64,000 bases of DNA from Actinomycetales bacterium UBA1383 (GCA_002305415.1 DBQX01000022.1:1-64000); one strand, 5' to 3'; positions 1-8,851 are shown, numbered from the stretch's first letter. The notes: generated by a model from the letters alone, not told the origin. Made by a program: numbers and translations.

Positions 1-1
1 C

Positions 2-1354
2 CCGTACGGGGATCGTGGGGACCGAGGGCCCTCGGACAGCCAGCGCGATGGCGGTGCCGGAAGCGACCGGTACGAGCGCCGCCCCGGTGGCTCCGGAGGT
101 CGTGGTGAGCCACGCCCGTACGGCGAGCGCCGAGATCGCGACGATCGTGGATCGTACGGCGGGCGGGACGATCGCGGACCCTCCGGTGATCGTGGAGGCC
201 GTGGATACCACAGTGATCGCGGCGATCGCAGCGGCTACCGGTCTGAGGGCCGCGGCCCACGAGGGGACACCGGGTCTGAACGTCGCGAGGGATACCGGAG
301 CGGGTACGATCGCGGCGGCCGCGAGTCGTACGACGGGTCGCGAGGCGACCCCCGATATCGAGGGGACGACTACGAGGCCGCCCGCGACCAGCGTCGCCCC
401 GAGCGGGTCGCTGAGCCCGCGCTTGACTCGGCTATTACTCCGGGCATGCTCGACCGCGGTTCACGTGGTGCCCTGCGGACACTGAGCAAGGAGAGCGCGG
501 ACATCGTCGCGCGGCACCTGGTCGCGGCCGGCCAGTACCTCGAGACCGACCCGGAGCGGGCTCACCAGCATGCGCTTGCGGCTCAGAGGCGCGCAGGTCG
601 TGTGGACGTCGTCCGTGAGGCGGTGGCGATCACGGCCTATCACACCGGGCGCTACGCCGACGCGCTCCGGGAGGCGCGCACTGTTCGCCGCCTGTCAGGT
701 GACGACTCCCTGCGCGCGATCGAGGCCGATTCGGAGCGGGGGCTCGGCAGGCCCGAGCGCGCACTCGCAGTTATCGGCGAGGTGGATCTCGCGCGCCAGC
801 CTGCCCACGTCCGGACCGAACTCGCGATCGTCGCGTCGGGTGCGCGCGCGGATCTCGGGGAATTTGACGCCGGCCTCCTGGTGGTCGAGGACGCCCTGCT
901 TTCGGTTCGCGATACCGAACTTCGCGACCGGCTCTTGAGCGTGAAGGCCGACCGGCTTGACGATCTCGGTCGCCATGAGGAGGCCGAGGAGGTCCGCGCG
1001 ATGCTGGCCGCAGAAGCCACGTCCGACGACGCTGTCCTCTACATCGACGAGACGCTTGACGAGGGTGGGGCTGAAGCCGCGCAGGACGAAGAGCTCTCGG
1101 AGTCCGAGGAGGGCGAGTCCTGGGATGAGGACGAGGACGTTGTTGACGACGAGGAGTCCTGGGATGAGGACGAGGACGCCGTTGACGACGAGGAGCCCTG
1201 GGATGAGGACGAGGACGCCGTTGACGACGAGGAGCCGGACGACGTCGCCCGTTCCAGCGACACGCGCGTTGGCGGCGACGACGACACCGACGCCGATCGC
1301 GAGCCCCCGCCGTCGGCCGAGGATGGTGTCTTGACCGAGGAGGAACGGGGATGA
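2..1354 (+). CDS. TPR-like protein with RG/DR-rich N-terminus and acidic repeat C-terminus (5' end beyond window)
   Basis: The reading frame is open from base 2 with no stop, so the gene starts upstream of the window. The ATG at 446 is internal and is not a start. The first ~148 visible codons encode a low-complexity region rich in Arg, Gly, Asp, Ser and Tyr (many DRG, GRD and RGY triplets). A helical TPR-like body follows (about 446-1020), with paired helices typical of tetratricopeptide repeats (for example AYHTGRYADALREA). The C-terminus is very acidic and contains three 13-residue repeats. It overlaps the next gene by 4 bases (ATGA), suggesting translational coupling. Function is unknown. 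The charge pattern (basic RG tail, acidic tail) suggests RNA binding or self-association, which is inference. Confidence 0.8.
   Translation, partial: PYGDRGDRGPSDSQRDGGAGSDRYERRPGGSGGRGEPRPYGERRDRDDRGSYGGRDDRGPSGDRGGRGYHSDRGDRSGYRSEGRGPRGDTGSERREGYRSGYDRGGRESYDGSRGDPRYRGDDYEAARDQRRPERVAEPALDSAITPGMLDRGSRGALRTLSKESADIVARHLVAAGQYLETDPERAHQHALAAQRRAGRVDVVREAVAITAYHTGRYADALREARTVRRLSGDDSLRAIEADSERGLGRPERALAVIGEVDLARQPAHVRTELAIVASGARADLGEFDAGLLVVEDALLSVRDTELRDRLLSVKADRLDDLGRHEEAEEVRAMLAAEATSDDAVLYIDETLDEGGAEAAQDEELSESEEGESWDEDEDVVDDEESWDEDEDAVDDEEPWDEDEDAVDDEEPDDVARSSDTRVGGDDDTDADREPPPSAEDGVLTEEERG
1115..1231 (+). repeat. Three tandem 39-bp in-frame repeats
   Basis: Units at 1115-1153, 1154-1192 and 1193-1231 each encode 13 residues of the form E(S/P)WDEDED(V/A)VDDE. 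The copies differ at only a few bases, so they look recently duplicated. They lie in the acidic tail of the TPR-like protein, and copy number is likely to vary between strains. Confidence 0.9.
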
Positions 1355-2370
1355 CCTGGCTGCTCGCGCACGACGGGCCGCTCGCCGCCGCCCATGACGT
1401 GGCGTTGATGGACCTCGACGGTGTGACCTACGAGGGTGCCGCACCGATCGAGTACGCCGCGGAAGGCCTCGCCGCGGCCCGCGCGCTCGGGATGCGTTTC
1501 GTCTACGTGACGAACAACTCCTCCCGGCCGCCCCAGGAGGTTTCCGCCCAACTGGTGGGCCTTGGTATCCCCGCCACTCCGGAGGAGGTCTACTCCTCAG
1601 CCATGGCAGCGGTGGAACTCGCGGTCAAGCGGCACGGCGTGGGTGCGCGAGTGCTCGTCGTCGGCGGCGCCGGCCTCGTCCAAGCGTCAGAGGAGGGTGG
1701 CCTCGTCCCCGTTCCGAGCGCGGACGACGGTCCGGTGGCGGTCCTCCAGGGCTTCCGGGAGACCATTTGCTGGAAGGACCTCTCCGAGGCCGCCTTCGCC
1801 ATCAACCGCGGTGCCGACTACATCGCCACGAACCTCGACTCCACGCTTCCCCGCGAGCGCGGGATGGCTGTCGGGAACGGCTCGCTGGTCGCCGCCGTCG
1901 TCAACGCGACCGGCGTGACGCCCGTGTCGGCCGGCAAGCCCGAGCCCGAGATCTTCCGGCTGGCCTCCGAGCGGGTCGGCGCCCGCAACCCGATCGCTGT
2001 CGGGGACCGGCTGAACACCGACATCGCGGGTGCGGTGGCCTCGGAGGTGCCCTCGCTGCACGTGCTCACCGGCGTCTCGAAGGCCCGTGACGTCGTGCTC
2101 GCAGTTCCCGGGGAGCGGCCACGCTACCTCGGCAGGGACCTCCGTGACCTCACCCGGCCCCATCCACCGGTGGTCCACGGAGGGGAGTGGGTTGGCTGCC
2201 GAGCGGCCCGTGCGCGCGTGGTCAACGGCACCCTCGAGCTGGGCAGGCTCGGCGTGCTCACCGATGCGGCGAAAGTCACCCTGGACGAATACCGTGCTCT
2301 GGCTGTCGCCGCGTGGTCGGTGGAGACCAGGGTGGCGTGCCCGCCGATCGAGGTGATCGAGTCGCTGTGA
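1351..2370 (+). CDS. HAD-superfamily phosphatase, subfamily IIA (NagD-like)
   Basis: 339 aa. The HAD motifs occur in order: nucleophile/acid DLDG near residue 22, VTNNSS (motif II Thr/Ser) near 53, the lysine in GKPEPE, and the acidic motif GDRLNTD near 215. The cap lies between motifs II and III, as in the NagD/p-nitrophenylphosphatase group. These enzymes dephosphorylate small phosphometabolites; the substrate cannot be read from sequence. The ATG overlaps the upstream stop (ATGA), and the next small gene starts inside this gene's stop, so it sits in a tight operon ahead of tlyA. A HAD-IIA gene just upstream of tlyA is a common actinobacterial arrangement. Confidence 0.88.
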   Translation: MTWLLAHDGPLAAAHDVALMDLDGVTYEGAAPIEYAAEGLAAARALGMRFVYVTNNSSRPPQEVSAQLVGLGIPATPEEVYSSAMAAVELAVKRHGVGARVLVVGGAGLVQASEEGGLVPVPSADDGPVAVLQGFRETICWKDLSEAAFAINRGADYIATNLDSTLPRERGMAVGNGSLVAAVVNATGVTPVSAGKPEPEIFRLASERVGARNPIAVGDRLNTDIAGAVASEVPSLHVLTGVSKARDVVLAVPGERPRYLGRDLRDLTRPHPPVVHGGEWVGCRAARARVVNGTLELGRLGVLTDAAKVTLDEYRALAVAAWSVETRVACPPIEVIESL

Positions 2371-2510
2371 CCGCTGACGCGCAACCCGCTCCGTCCTCGA
2401 TCCCGCAGGAGCTGCGGGACATCCTCGAGCGGCCGCTGCCCGATCAGGTGGCGGCCTACGAGGAGCTCCACAGCAAGCTCCGGGAGCGGCTCTCGGCCAG
2501 CGAGCCCTGA
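2367..2510 (+). CDS. Small conserved-type protein of 47 aa between HAD phosphatase and TlyA
   Basis: The GTG at 2367 overlaps the preceding TGA (GTGA), and the frame runs 47 codons to the TGA at 2508, one base before the tlyA GTG. The product begins VTADAQPAPSSIPQELRDIL and continues with a predicted helix rich in Glu, Leu and Arg; it has no membrane segment or cysteine. The exact packing between two coupled genes with no spare bases supports a real gene. I recognise no domain. A small protein at this place is often seen next to tlyA in related genomes, so co-translation with the rRNA methyltransferase is plausible. Confidence 0.6.
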   Translation: MTADAQPAPSSIPQELRDILERPLPDQVAAYEELHSKLRERLSASEP

Positions 2511-2511
2511 C

Positions 2512-3360
2512 GTGGCGAGACGCGTCCGTCTCGACGCCGAACTCGTGCGCCGCGGCCTGGCGCGCTCACGTGCCGACGCGGCGGACCTCGTCGTGGCCGG
2601 TCACGTCACCGTCGACGGCCAGGTGGCGCTGAAGCCCGCCCGCCAGGTTGACCCGGCCCAGGCACTGGAGGTGATCGGTCGCGACGAGGCCTGGGCGTCA
2701 CGGGGCGCCCACAAGCTCCTCGGGGCGCTCGATGTGCTGGGTGAGGACCTGAGGATCGCCGGCCGCCGTGCACTCGACGCCGGCGCGTCCACCGGTGGCT
2801 TCACGGACGTGCTGCTGCGGGCCGGTGCCGCGAGCGTCGTCGCGGTCGACGTGGGCTACGGCCAGCTCGCGTGGCGGCTCCGCCAGGATCCCCGCGTGCA
2901 GGTCCTGGACAGGACGAACGTGCGGACGCTGCGGCCCGACGACGTCGCGCCCGCGCCGGACCTCGTGGTCGGTGACCTCTCCTTCATCTCCCTCGCCCTG
3001 GTCCTCCCCGCGCTGCGCCGCTGCGCCGCGCCCGACGCGGACTTCCTGCTGCTGGTCAAACCGCAGTTCGAGGTCGGCCGCGAGCGGCTGGGCAGCGGCG
3101 GCGTCGTCCGGGACCCGGCCCTGCACCGCGAGGCCGTCCTCGGGGTGTGTGCGGCGGCAGCCACCGAGGGGCTCGAACCGTGGTCGGTGGTCGCGAGCCC
3201 GCTGCCCGGACCCGCGGGGAACGTGGAATACTTCGTGGCATTGAAGCAGTCGCACCCACGTGCCCTGCGTGGACGCGCGCTGTCGGATGCCGTCGAGGCC
3301 GCCATCGCGCGCGGTCCCGCAGGCCGAGGGACCGGTGAGCTGAGCGAGGGAGACGGATGA
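2512..3360 (+). CDS. tlyA: TlyA family rRNA (cytidine-2'-O)-methyltransferase
   Basis: 282 aa with a GTG start. The N-terminal S4 RNA-binding domain (about residues 3-60) has the pattern RLDAELVRRGLARSR. An FtsJ/RrmJ-type Rossmann methyltransferase follows: SRGAHKL (catalytic Lys), SAM-binding LDAGASTGGFTD near residue 86, the acidic GDLSFIS motif, LLVKPQFE (second Lys) and the C-terminal Glu in GNVEYF. In mycobacteria TlyA 2'-O-methylates C1409 of 16S and C1920 of 23S rRNA, which makes ribosomes sensitive to capreomycin. It overlaps nadK by 4 bases, as in the Rv1694-Rv1695 pair. Confidence 0.95.
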   Translation: MARRVRLDAELVRRGLARSRADAADLVVAGHVTVDGQVALKPARQVDPAQALEVIGRDEAWASRGAHKLLGALDVLGEDLRIAGRRALDAGASTGGFTDVLLRAGAASVVAVDVGYGQLAWRLRQDPRVQVLDRTNVRTLRPDDVAPAPDLVVGDLSFISLALVLPALRRCAAPDADFLLLVKPQFEVGRERLGSGGVVRDPALHREAVLGVCAAAATEGLEPWSVVASPLPGPAGNVEYFVALKQSHPRALRGRALSDAVEAAIARGPAGRGTGELSEGDG

Positions 3361-4202
3361 CCCGGAGGATCGCCCTGGTGAAGCACACCCGGCCCGGCGT
3401 CGCGCAGCAGGCCGAGTTCGTGTCGGCTGCCGTCGCGGAGCTGGGCGGCACGATCCTTCCGGAGGGCCGGCTCCGGGAGGCGGACCTCGTCCTGATCCTC
3501 GGTGGCGACGGGACCATCCTGATGGCGGCGGAGCTGGTGCGCGGCACCCCGATCCCGTTGCTGGGCGTCAACTTCGGCCATGTGGGCTTCCTCGCGGAGG
3601 CCGACCCGGAATCGCTTCACGACGTCGTCAACCGCGTTGTCTCCGGCGACTACGCGGTGGACGAACGCATGGCGATCGAGGTGGCGGTGACCACCCCGGA
3701 CGGCGTCACCACGACCGGCTGGGCGCTCAACGAGGTCGCGCTCCTCAAGGTGGACCGGGCCCGGATGGTCGAACTCGCGTTCGGTGTCGACGGACGAGCC
3801 GTGTCCTCGTTCGGCTGTGACGGGCTCGTCATGGCCACACCCACAGGTTCGACCGCGTATGCCTTCTCGGGCGGCGGACCCATCGTCTGGCCCAACGTCG
3901 AGGCGTTGCTGGCGGTGCCGATCGCGGCGCACGCCCTGTTCTCCCGGCCACTCGTCGTCGGACCGGACTCCGAGATGACGGTCCACCTCGACACCCACCT
4001 CGCCTCGGACGCCGAGATCTGGTGCGACGGCCGCCGCCGCATCGCCGCCCCCCACGGAACGATGGTCACCGTCCGCCGGAGCCCGGAGCCCGTCCTGCTG
4101 GCCCGCCTGTCCGACACCCCCTTCTCGGGCCGGCTCGTCGCGAAGTTCTCCCTGCCCGTGCGTGGTTGGCGCGATCGCCTCGAGGGGTCCGCCCGCCGAT
4201 GA
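3357..4202 (+). CDS. nadK: NAD kinase
   Basis: 281 aa. The family hallmarks are present: LILGGDGTILMAAEL (GGDGT nucleotide-binding motif, about residues 50-54) and a second conserved block, PTGSTAYAFSGGGPI, near residue 160. The enzyme phosphorylates NAD to NADP in the cytoplasm, using ATP or polyphosphate in actinobacteria. Its ATG overlaps the tlyA stop, and its own TGA overlaps the recN ATG (4-base overlaps on both sides), so the three genes are probably one translationally coupled unit, as in mycobacteria. Confidence 0.96.
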   Translation: MTRRIALVKHTRPGVAQQAEFVSAAVAELGGTILPEGRLREADLVLILGGDGTILMAAELVRGTPIPLLGVNFGHVGFLAEADPESLHDVVNRVVSGDYAVDERMAIEVAVTTPDGVTTTGWALNEVALLKVDRARMVELAFGVDGRAVSSFGCDGLVMATPTGSTAYAFSGGGPIVWPNVEALLAVPIAAHALFSRPLVVGPDSEMTVHLDTHLASDAEIWCDGRRRIAAPHGTMVTVRRSPEPVLLARLSDTPFSGRLVAKFSLPVRGWRDRLEGSARR

Positions 4203-5872
4203 TCGAGGAGCTCACCCTCCGCAACATCGGGGTGATCGAGCGAGCCGAGCTGGCGTTCTCTCCCGGCCTCACCGCGATCACGGGCGAGACCGGCGCCGGC
4301 AAGACCATGATCCTCACCGGCCTCGGTCTCCTCACGGGACGCCGGGCGGACCCGGCCCTGGTGCGCGCCGGCCAGGAGCAGGGCGTGGTCGAGGGTGTCC
4401 TGACCGCCCGCGACGAGGCTGAACTCGCCGAGTGGGCGGCGGCCAGCGGCGGCACGCTCGACGACGGCGCCCTCCTCGTCGGCCGTACCGTGCCGGCCAA
4501 CGGTCGTGCGCGCGCACACCTCGGCGGCCGCGCGGTCCCGGCAGCCACGCTCGCGGAACTCGGGGATCGGTACATCACCATCCACGGTCAGGCCGACCAG
4601 CAGCGCCTGCGCTCCCCGGCCCACCAGCGGGCGGCCCTCGACGACTTCGCCGACCACGGCGAGCTGCTCGGCAGGTACCGTGCCGCCTGGGACCGGCTCC
4701 AGCGGTGCCGCGCCGACCTCGCCGACTGGGAGGCCACCGCCGCGCGCCTCGCGGCGGAGCGGGACCGGCTGGCAGCCGGGCTCGGTGACATCGACGCCGT
4801 CGCCCCCCGTGCCGGTGAGGACGACGAGCTGCGTACCCGCGCCGAGAGGCTCGCGAACATCGAGGATCTCCGCGTCGCCCTCGAGACGGCGTGGGCGATC
4901 CTCTCCGGCGGCGACGACGCCCCCGGGGTGCTCGGCGACCTCTCCCGGTCATCCCGGGCCCTCGGCGGAGTCGCCCGCTACGGCGCCGAGATCGGCGACT
5001 GGGTGTCGGCAATCGACCAGGCCATCACGCTTCTCTCCGAGGTGGCGAACGAGCTGGGCGCCTCCCGCGGCGAGCTCGACGCCGACCCCCGGCTCCTCGA
5101 CGAGGTCCACGCCCGCCGCGCCCAGCTGGCCGTCCTGATGCGCAGCCACGGGCCCACCCTCGACGACGTGCTCTCCTGGGCCGAGAGGGCGCGCGCCCGC
5201 CTCGCCGAGATCGACGCGCTGCCGACCAGCCGCCAGGCCGTCGCCGAGGAGGAGGCACGGGCCCGGGACGAGGCGGAACGGCTCGCCGCGGAGCTCCGGG
5301 AGAGCCGTCGACGCGCGGCGGGCGCGCTCGCCGAGACGGTGAACCGCGAGCTGCGGCGTCTCGCCATGAGGGGCGCCCACCTCCACGTCCGGGTCGAGCC
5401 CACCTCGCTCGGCCCTTCCGGGGCCGACGACGTCACGATCACGCTCGCCCCACACCCCGGCGCGCCGCCGCTGCCGGTCGCGTCCGCCGCCTCCGGCGGG
5501 GAGCTGTCGCGCATCATGCTCGCCCTCGAGGTGGCACTCGCGCGCCGTCCCGGGGACCACACCTTCATCTTCGACGAGGTGGACGCCGGGATCGGGGGGA
5601 GCGCCGCCGTCGAGGTGGGCCGGCGGCTGCGGGACCTGTCCCGGGTCCACCAGGTGGTGGTGGTGACCCACCTCGCCCAGGTGGCCGCCGGCGCGGACCG
5701 GCAGCTGGTGGTGTCCAAGCGCGTCTCCGACAGCGGTGCGACGACCGTGGTCACCGCCGTCTCCGGGGCTGAGCGCGAGAGGGAGCTCGCCCGGATGCTC
5801 GCCGGTGACGAATCAACCACGGCACTCCGGCACGCGAAGGAGCTCCTCGCACGTGCCGACGTGGGACCATAA
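4199..5872 (+). CDS. recN: DNA repair protein RecN
   Basis: 557 aa from the ATG at 4199, which overlaps the nadK stop. The product starts MIEELTLRNIGVIERAEL, the canonical RecN N-terminus; the frame is open further upstream but only as a shadow of nadK. Walker A is GETGAGKT (about residues 30-37). A long coiled-coil arm follows (about 160-380), then the ABC signature ASGGELSR and Walker B FIFDEVDAGIGG. RecN is an SMC-like ATPase that helps recombinational repair of double-strand breaks. No LexA box was seen directly upstream; it is probably transcribed with tlyA-nadK. Confidence 0.96.
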   Translation: MIEELTLRNIGVIERAELAFSPGLTAITGETGAGKTMILTGLGLLTGRRADPALVRAGQEQGVVEGVLTARDEAELAEWAAASGGTLDDGALLVGRTVPANGRARAHLGGRAVPAATLAELGDRYITIHGQADQQRLRSPAHQRAALDDFADHGELLGRYRAAWDRLQRCRADLADWEATAARLAAERDRLAAGLGDIDAVAPRAGEDDELRTRAERLANIEDLRVALETAWAILSGGDDAPGVLGDLSRSSRALGGVARYGAEIGDWVSAIDQAITLLSEVANELGASRGELDADPRLLDEVHARRAQLAVLMRSHGPTLDDVLSWAERARARLAEIDALPTSRQAVAEEEARARDEAERLAAELRESRRRAAGALAETVNRELRRLAMRGAHLHVRVEPTSLGPSGADDVTITLAPHPGAPPLPVASAASGGELSRIMLALEVALARRPGDHTFIFDEVDAGIGGSAAVEVGRRLRDLSRVHQVVVVTHLAQVAAGADRQLVVSKRVSDSGATTVVTAVSGAERERELARMLAGDESTTALRHAKELLARADVGP

Positions 5873-5876
5873 CGGG

Positions 5877-7079
5877 GTGATCGCTCCATTTCAGCGCCGG
5901 AAGCCAGCGGTGCCCGGGGAGGGGACGCTTGGCGGCGTCGCGCGGGTGGACGCACGGACCAAGAACCTCACGAAGCGGCTGAGGTCCGGCGAGGTCGCGG
6001 TGATCGACCACGCGGACATCGACCGCGTCTCCGCCGAGGCGCTGGTCGCGTGCGGCCCCGTGGTCGTGCTGAACGCCGCGAAGTCGACGACCGGTCGCTA
6101 CCCCAACCTGGGCCCGCAGATCCTCCTGGACGCCGGGATCCCGCTGATCGACGAACTCGGTCCCGACGTCATGAACCTCCGCGAGGGCCAGCGCGTCGAG
6201 GTCAGGGGAACGGCGGTGTACGCCGGCGACCGCCTCGTGGCCGAGGGGGTCCTGCAGGACGCGGAGACCGTCGAGCGCAACATGGCGGCCGCGAACGACG
6301 GGCTCGCCCTCCAGTTCGAGGCCTTCGCCGCGAACACCGCCGGTTACATCCTCAAGGAACGCGAACTGCTGTTCGACGGCGCCGGCGTCCCCGACGTCCG
6401 CACCCGCTTCGAGGGGCGGCAGGTTCTCGTCGTGGTCCGGGGGTACCACTACAAGGAGGACCTCGCCATGCTGAGGTCCTACATCCGCGAGTACCGCCCC
6501 ATCCTGGTCGGCGTGGACGGCGGTGCGGACGCGATCCTCGAGGCTGGGCTCCCGCTCGACATGATCGTCGGGGACATGGACTCCGTCTCGGACCGGGCCC
6601 TCACCTCCGGAGCGGAGATCGTGGTGCACGCCTACCGGGACGGCCGGGCGCCCGGGATCGCCCGCGTCGAGGCGCTGGGGGTGGAGCACGTCGTCTTCCC
6701 GGCCACCGGGACGAGCGAGGACGTCGCGATGCTCCTGGCCGACGACAAGGGTGCCGACCTGATCGTCGCGGTCGGGACCCATACGACCCTCATCGAGTTC
6801 CTCGACAAGGGTCGCGCCGGCATGGCCTCCACCTTCCTCACGCGACTACGGGTCGGGACGAAGCTCGTCGACGCGAAGGGCGTCTCGCTGCTCTCGCGGC
6901 CCCGGATCAAGACCTACCAGCTCTTCCTGCTCGCCCTCGCCGGCCTGCTCGCCCTGCTGGTCGCCCTGCTGGCCACGAACCTGGGCCAGACCATCCTCGG
7001 GCTGTCGGGCGCCTGGCTGGAGGACGTGTGGAACCTGCTGCGCAGTCTCGTCGGGCTCGCGCCCACCCTAGCCTCCTGA
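5877..7079 (+). CDS. steA: SteA-like cytokinetic ring protein (Rv1697 family)
   Basis: 400 aa from the GTG at 5877, four bases after the recN TAA. The central domain resembles thiamin pyrophosphokinase, with GVDGGAD and GDMDSVSD (about residue 233). A C-terminal hydrophobic hairpin follows (LFLLALAGLLALLVALLATN, about 345-365). Order and family match Corynebacterium SteA, which localises to the septum with SteB and promotes daughter-cell separation. The adjacent downstream steB supports the assignment. The substrate of the TPK-like fold is unknown. A distal upstream ATG in the same frame lies inside recN and was rejected. Confidence 0.88.
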   Translation: MIAPFQRRKPAVPGEGTLGGVARVDARTKNLTKRLRSGEVAVIDHADIDRVSAEALVACGPVVVLNAAKSTTGRYPNLGPQILLDAGIPLIDELGPDVMNLREGQRVEVRGTAVYAGDRLVAEGVLQDAETVERNMAAANDGLALQFEAFAANTAGYILKERELLFDGAGVPDVRTRFEGRQVLVVVRGYHYKEDLAMLRSYIREYRPILVGVDGGADAILEAGLPLDMIVGDMDSVSDRALTSGAEIVVHAYRDGRAPGIARVEALGVEHVVFPATGTSEDVAMLLADDKGADLIVAVGTHTTLIEFLDKGRAGMASTFLTRLRVGTKLVDAKGVSLLSRPRIKTYQLFLLALAGLLALLVALLATNLGQTILGLSGAWLEDVWNLLRSLVGLAPTLAS

Positions 7080-7088
7080 GGAGACCCC

Positions 7089-8054
7089 ATGATTGACTTC
7101 CGGTACCACCTGGTCTCGCTGATCTCCGTGTTCCTCGCCCTGGCGGTGGGCATCGTGCTCGGTGCGGGCCCCCTGCGGGAAGGGATCGGCGAATCACTCA
7201 CCGGCCAGGTCGAGGCACTCCGCGCCGACCGTGACGCGCTGCGCACCGAGCTGGAGGCCGCCATCGTCGACGTGAACGACCGCGACGCCTGGATCGGCGC
7301 GATGGGCGAGCAGGCGGCCGCCGGGCGCCTCGACGGCCGCACCGTCGCCGTCGTCGCACTGCCCGGTGCGGACGACGGCGACGTGGCCGCCGTCGTCGAC
7401 TCGCTCGGCGTCGCCGGGGCCCAGGTGAGCGCCGCCGCCCGGCTGACCGACGCCTGGACGACCACGGACCCGACCTTCCGGCAGACCTTCGCCCAGCAGC
7501 TGGCCGGCTACCTCGACCCTGCGCCGGCCGCGGACGCCAGCCCGGAGGAGGTCATGGCGCTGGCACTCGCCCAGACCCTGCGTGACTGGGCCAGCGCCGA
7601 CAACCCGAACCCCGCGATCCTCCTCGAGTTGCTGCGCGGCGGCGACCAGCCCTTCATCACACTGCAGGACGACCCCACCTCCGCCGTCGGTTCCGTCGTC
7701 GTGGTGGGCCCCCGGCCCGTCCCGGAGGCCGCCGAGGCCAGCCCCAGCCCCACGGCGGAGCCCGAACTCGACGCCGCCGCGATCGTCGGCGCCGTTGTCG
7801 GCACCCTTCCCACAGTGACCATCGGCGCGTCCGACGACCTCATCCTGCAGATCCGCGAGGCGGGTCTCCCCACGTCCACGATCGACTCGATCGGCGAGGT
7901 CCCCGCGACCGTCTCGGTGCCGTTCGCCCTCGCCGCAGAGCTGGGCGGCCAGCACGGCCGCTACGGCTTCGCCGCGAGCGCGAACCGGCCGGTTCCCCCG
8001 CTCGTCGACCTCGCCGCCCCCGTCGAGGTCCCGGCCGGGGAGGACCAGGGATGA
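7089..8054 (+). CDS. steB: SteB / MctB family membrane-anchored protein (Rv1698 family)
   Basis: 321 aa, preceded by GAGGAG (about 7079-7084). It starts MIDFRYHLVSLISVFLALAVG, the conserved opening of this family: one N-terminal membrane segment, then a coiled coil (about residues 30-60) and a large extracytoplasmic domain. The M. tuberculosis homologue was described as copper-transport protein MctB. In Corynebacterium, SteB is the partner of SteA in cytokinesis. Since steA is directly upstream here, the cell-division reading is favoured. The middle region contains a Pro/Ser/Thr/Glu-rich linker. Confidence 0.88.
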   Translation: MIDFRYHLVSLISVFLALAVGIVLGAGPLREGIGESLTGQVEALRADRDALRTELEAAIVDVNDRDAWIGAMGEQAAAGRLDGRTVAVVALPGADDGDVAAVVDSLGVAGAQVSAAARLTDAWTTTDPTFRQTFAQQLAGYLDPAPAADASPEEVMALALAQTLRDWASADNPNPAILLELLRGGDQPFITLQDDPTSAVGSVVVVGPRPVPEAAEASPSPTAEPELDAAAIVGAVVGTLPTVTIGASDDLILQIREAGLPTSTIDSIGEVPATVSVPFALAAELGGQHGRYGFAASANRPVPPLVDLAAPVEVPAGEDQG

Positions 8055-8851
8055 TCGGCGGGCCCGTCCTCAGCGCACTCGCGGGCGCCGCGGGCTACGG
8101 CGCCGCCCGGGCGGTCCTCCGGGCATGGGAACCCGGCAGCGCGGCCCGCTGGGAGCGGAGGAACTACGCCGGCCGCACGGTCACCCTGCTGGGCGGTGTG
8201 GCGGTCGCCAAGGCCTGCGTGATCGCGGCGGCGACGACGCCCGACCCGGCCGGCGCGGTGGTCGCCGCCCTGGGCGGGGGAGCGTTCGGCATGGTCGACG
8301 ACCTCGGCGCTGACTCCGCGACGAGTTCCAAGGGCCTCCGTGGCCACCTCGGTGCCCTCCGGGAGGGACGGGTCACCACCGGCTTCCTGAAGATCGTCGG
8401 GATTGGCGCGAGCGGACTGGTCGCCTCGATCCTCCTGACGCCCCGGCCGCGGTCGCTCACGGATGTGGCCGTCGGCACCGGCCTGGTGGCCGGGACGGCC
8501 AACCTCATGAACCTGTTCGACCTGCGGCCGGGGCGCACCCTGAAGGTCGCCGCCCTGGCGAGCGTGGTCGGGGCGGGCTCGCCGCGCGCCGCAGGCGCCC
8601 TGGGCGTGGCACTCGCCGCCCTCCCCGAGGACCTCGGAGAGCGGACGATGCTGGGCGACACGGGTGCGAACGCGCTGGGAGCACTCCTCGGCACGGCGGT
8701 CGCGGCGTCGGACTCCCGACCGCTCCGCTATGGCACCCTCGCGGGGATCGTGGCCCTGACGCTCGCCAGCGAGAAGGTGAGCTTCTCCCGTGTCATCGCC
8801 GGGAATCCCGTGCTGAGGCGGATCGACGCCTGGGGGCGGCGCCCGACATGA
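8051..8851 (+). CDS. MraY/WecA-like polytopic membrane protein (GT4 phosphoglycosyl transferase fold)
   Basis: 266 aa, hydrophobic throughout. Several motifs recall the MraY/WecA family: GMVDD near residue 80 (catalytic DD), TGFLKIVG, ANLMNLFDLRPGRTLK (equivalent of the NxxNxxDG loop) and LGDTGANALGALLG near residue 200 (GDxGS-like). The enzyme family moves phospho-sugars from UDP-sugars to polyprenyl phosphate. This member is shorter than true MraY (~360 aa). It overlaps both steB and murJ by 4 bases, which places it in a cell-wall/division unit. Whether it is catalytic cannot be judged from sequence alone. Confidence 0.7.
   Translation: MIGGPVLSALAGAAGYGAARAVLRAWEPGSAARWERRNYAGRTVTLLGGVAVAKACVIAAATTPDPAGAVVAALGGGAFGMVDDLGADSATSSKGLRGHLGALREGRVTTGFLKIVGIGASGLVASILLTPRPRSLTDVAVGTGLVAGTANLMNLFDLRPGRTLKVAALASVVGAGSPRAAGALGVALAALPEDLGERTMLGDTGANALGALLGTAVAASDSRPLRYGTLAGIVALTLASEKVSFSRVIAGNPVLRRIDAWGRRPT

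Noticed and set aside
446..448. ATG at 446 as the start of the TPR-like protein
   Set aside because: The frame stays open to base 2 with a composition continuous with the protein, and no RBS precedes the ATG.
15..485. Possible 156-aa gene at the window start
   Set aside because: It is out of frame with the coding region that runs 2-1354, and its Ala/Thr/Arg-rich product looks like a frame-shifted reading of the RG-rich gene.
1115..1231. CRISPR-like repeats
   Set aside because: The three 39-bp units are contiguous without spacers and encode protein repeats in frame.
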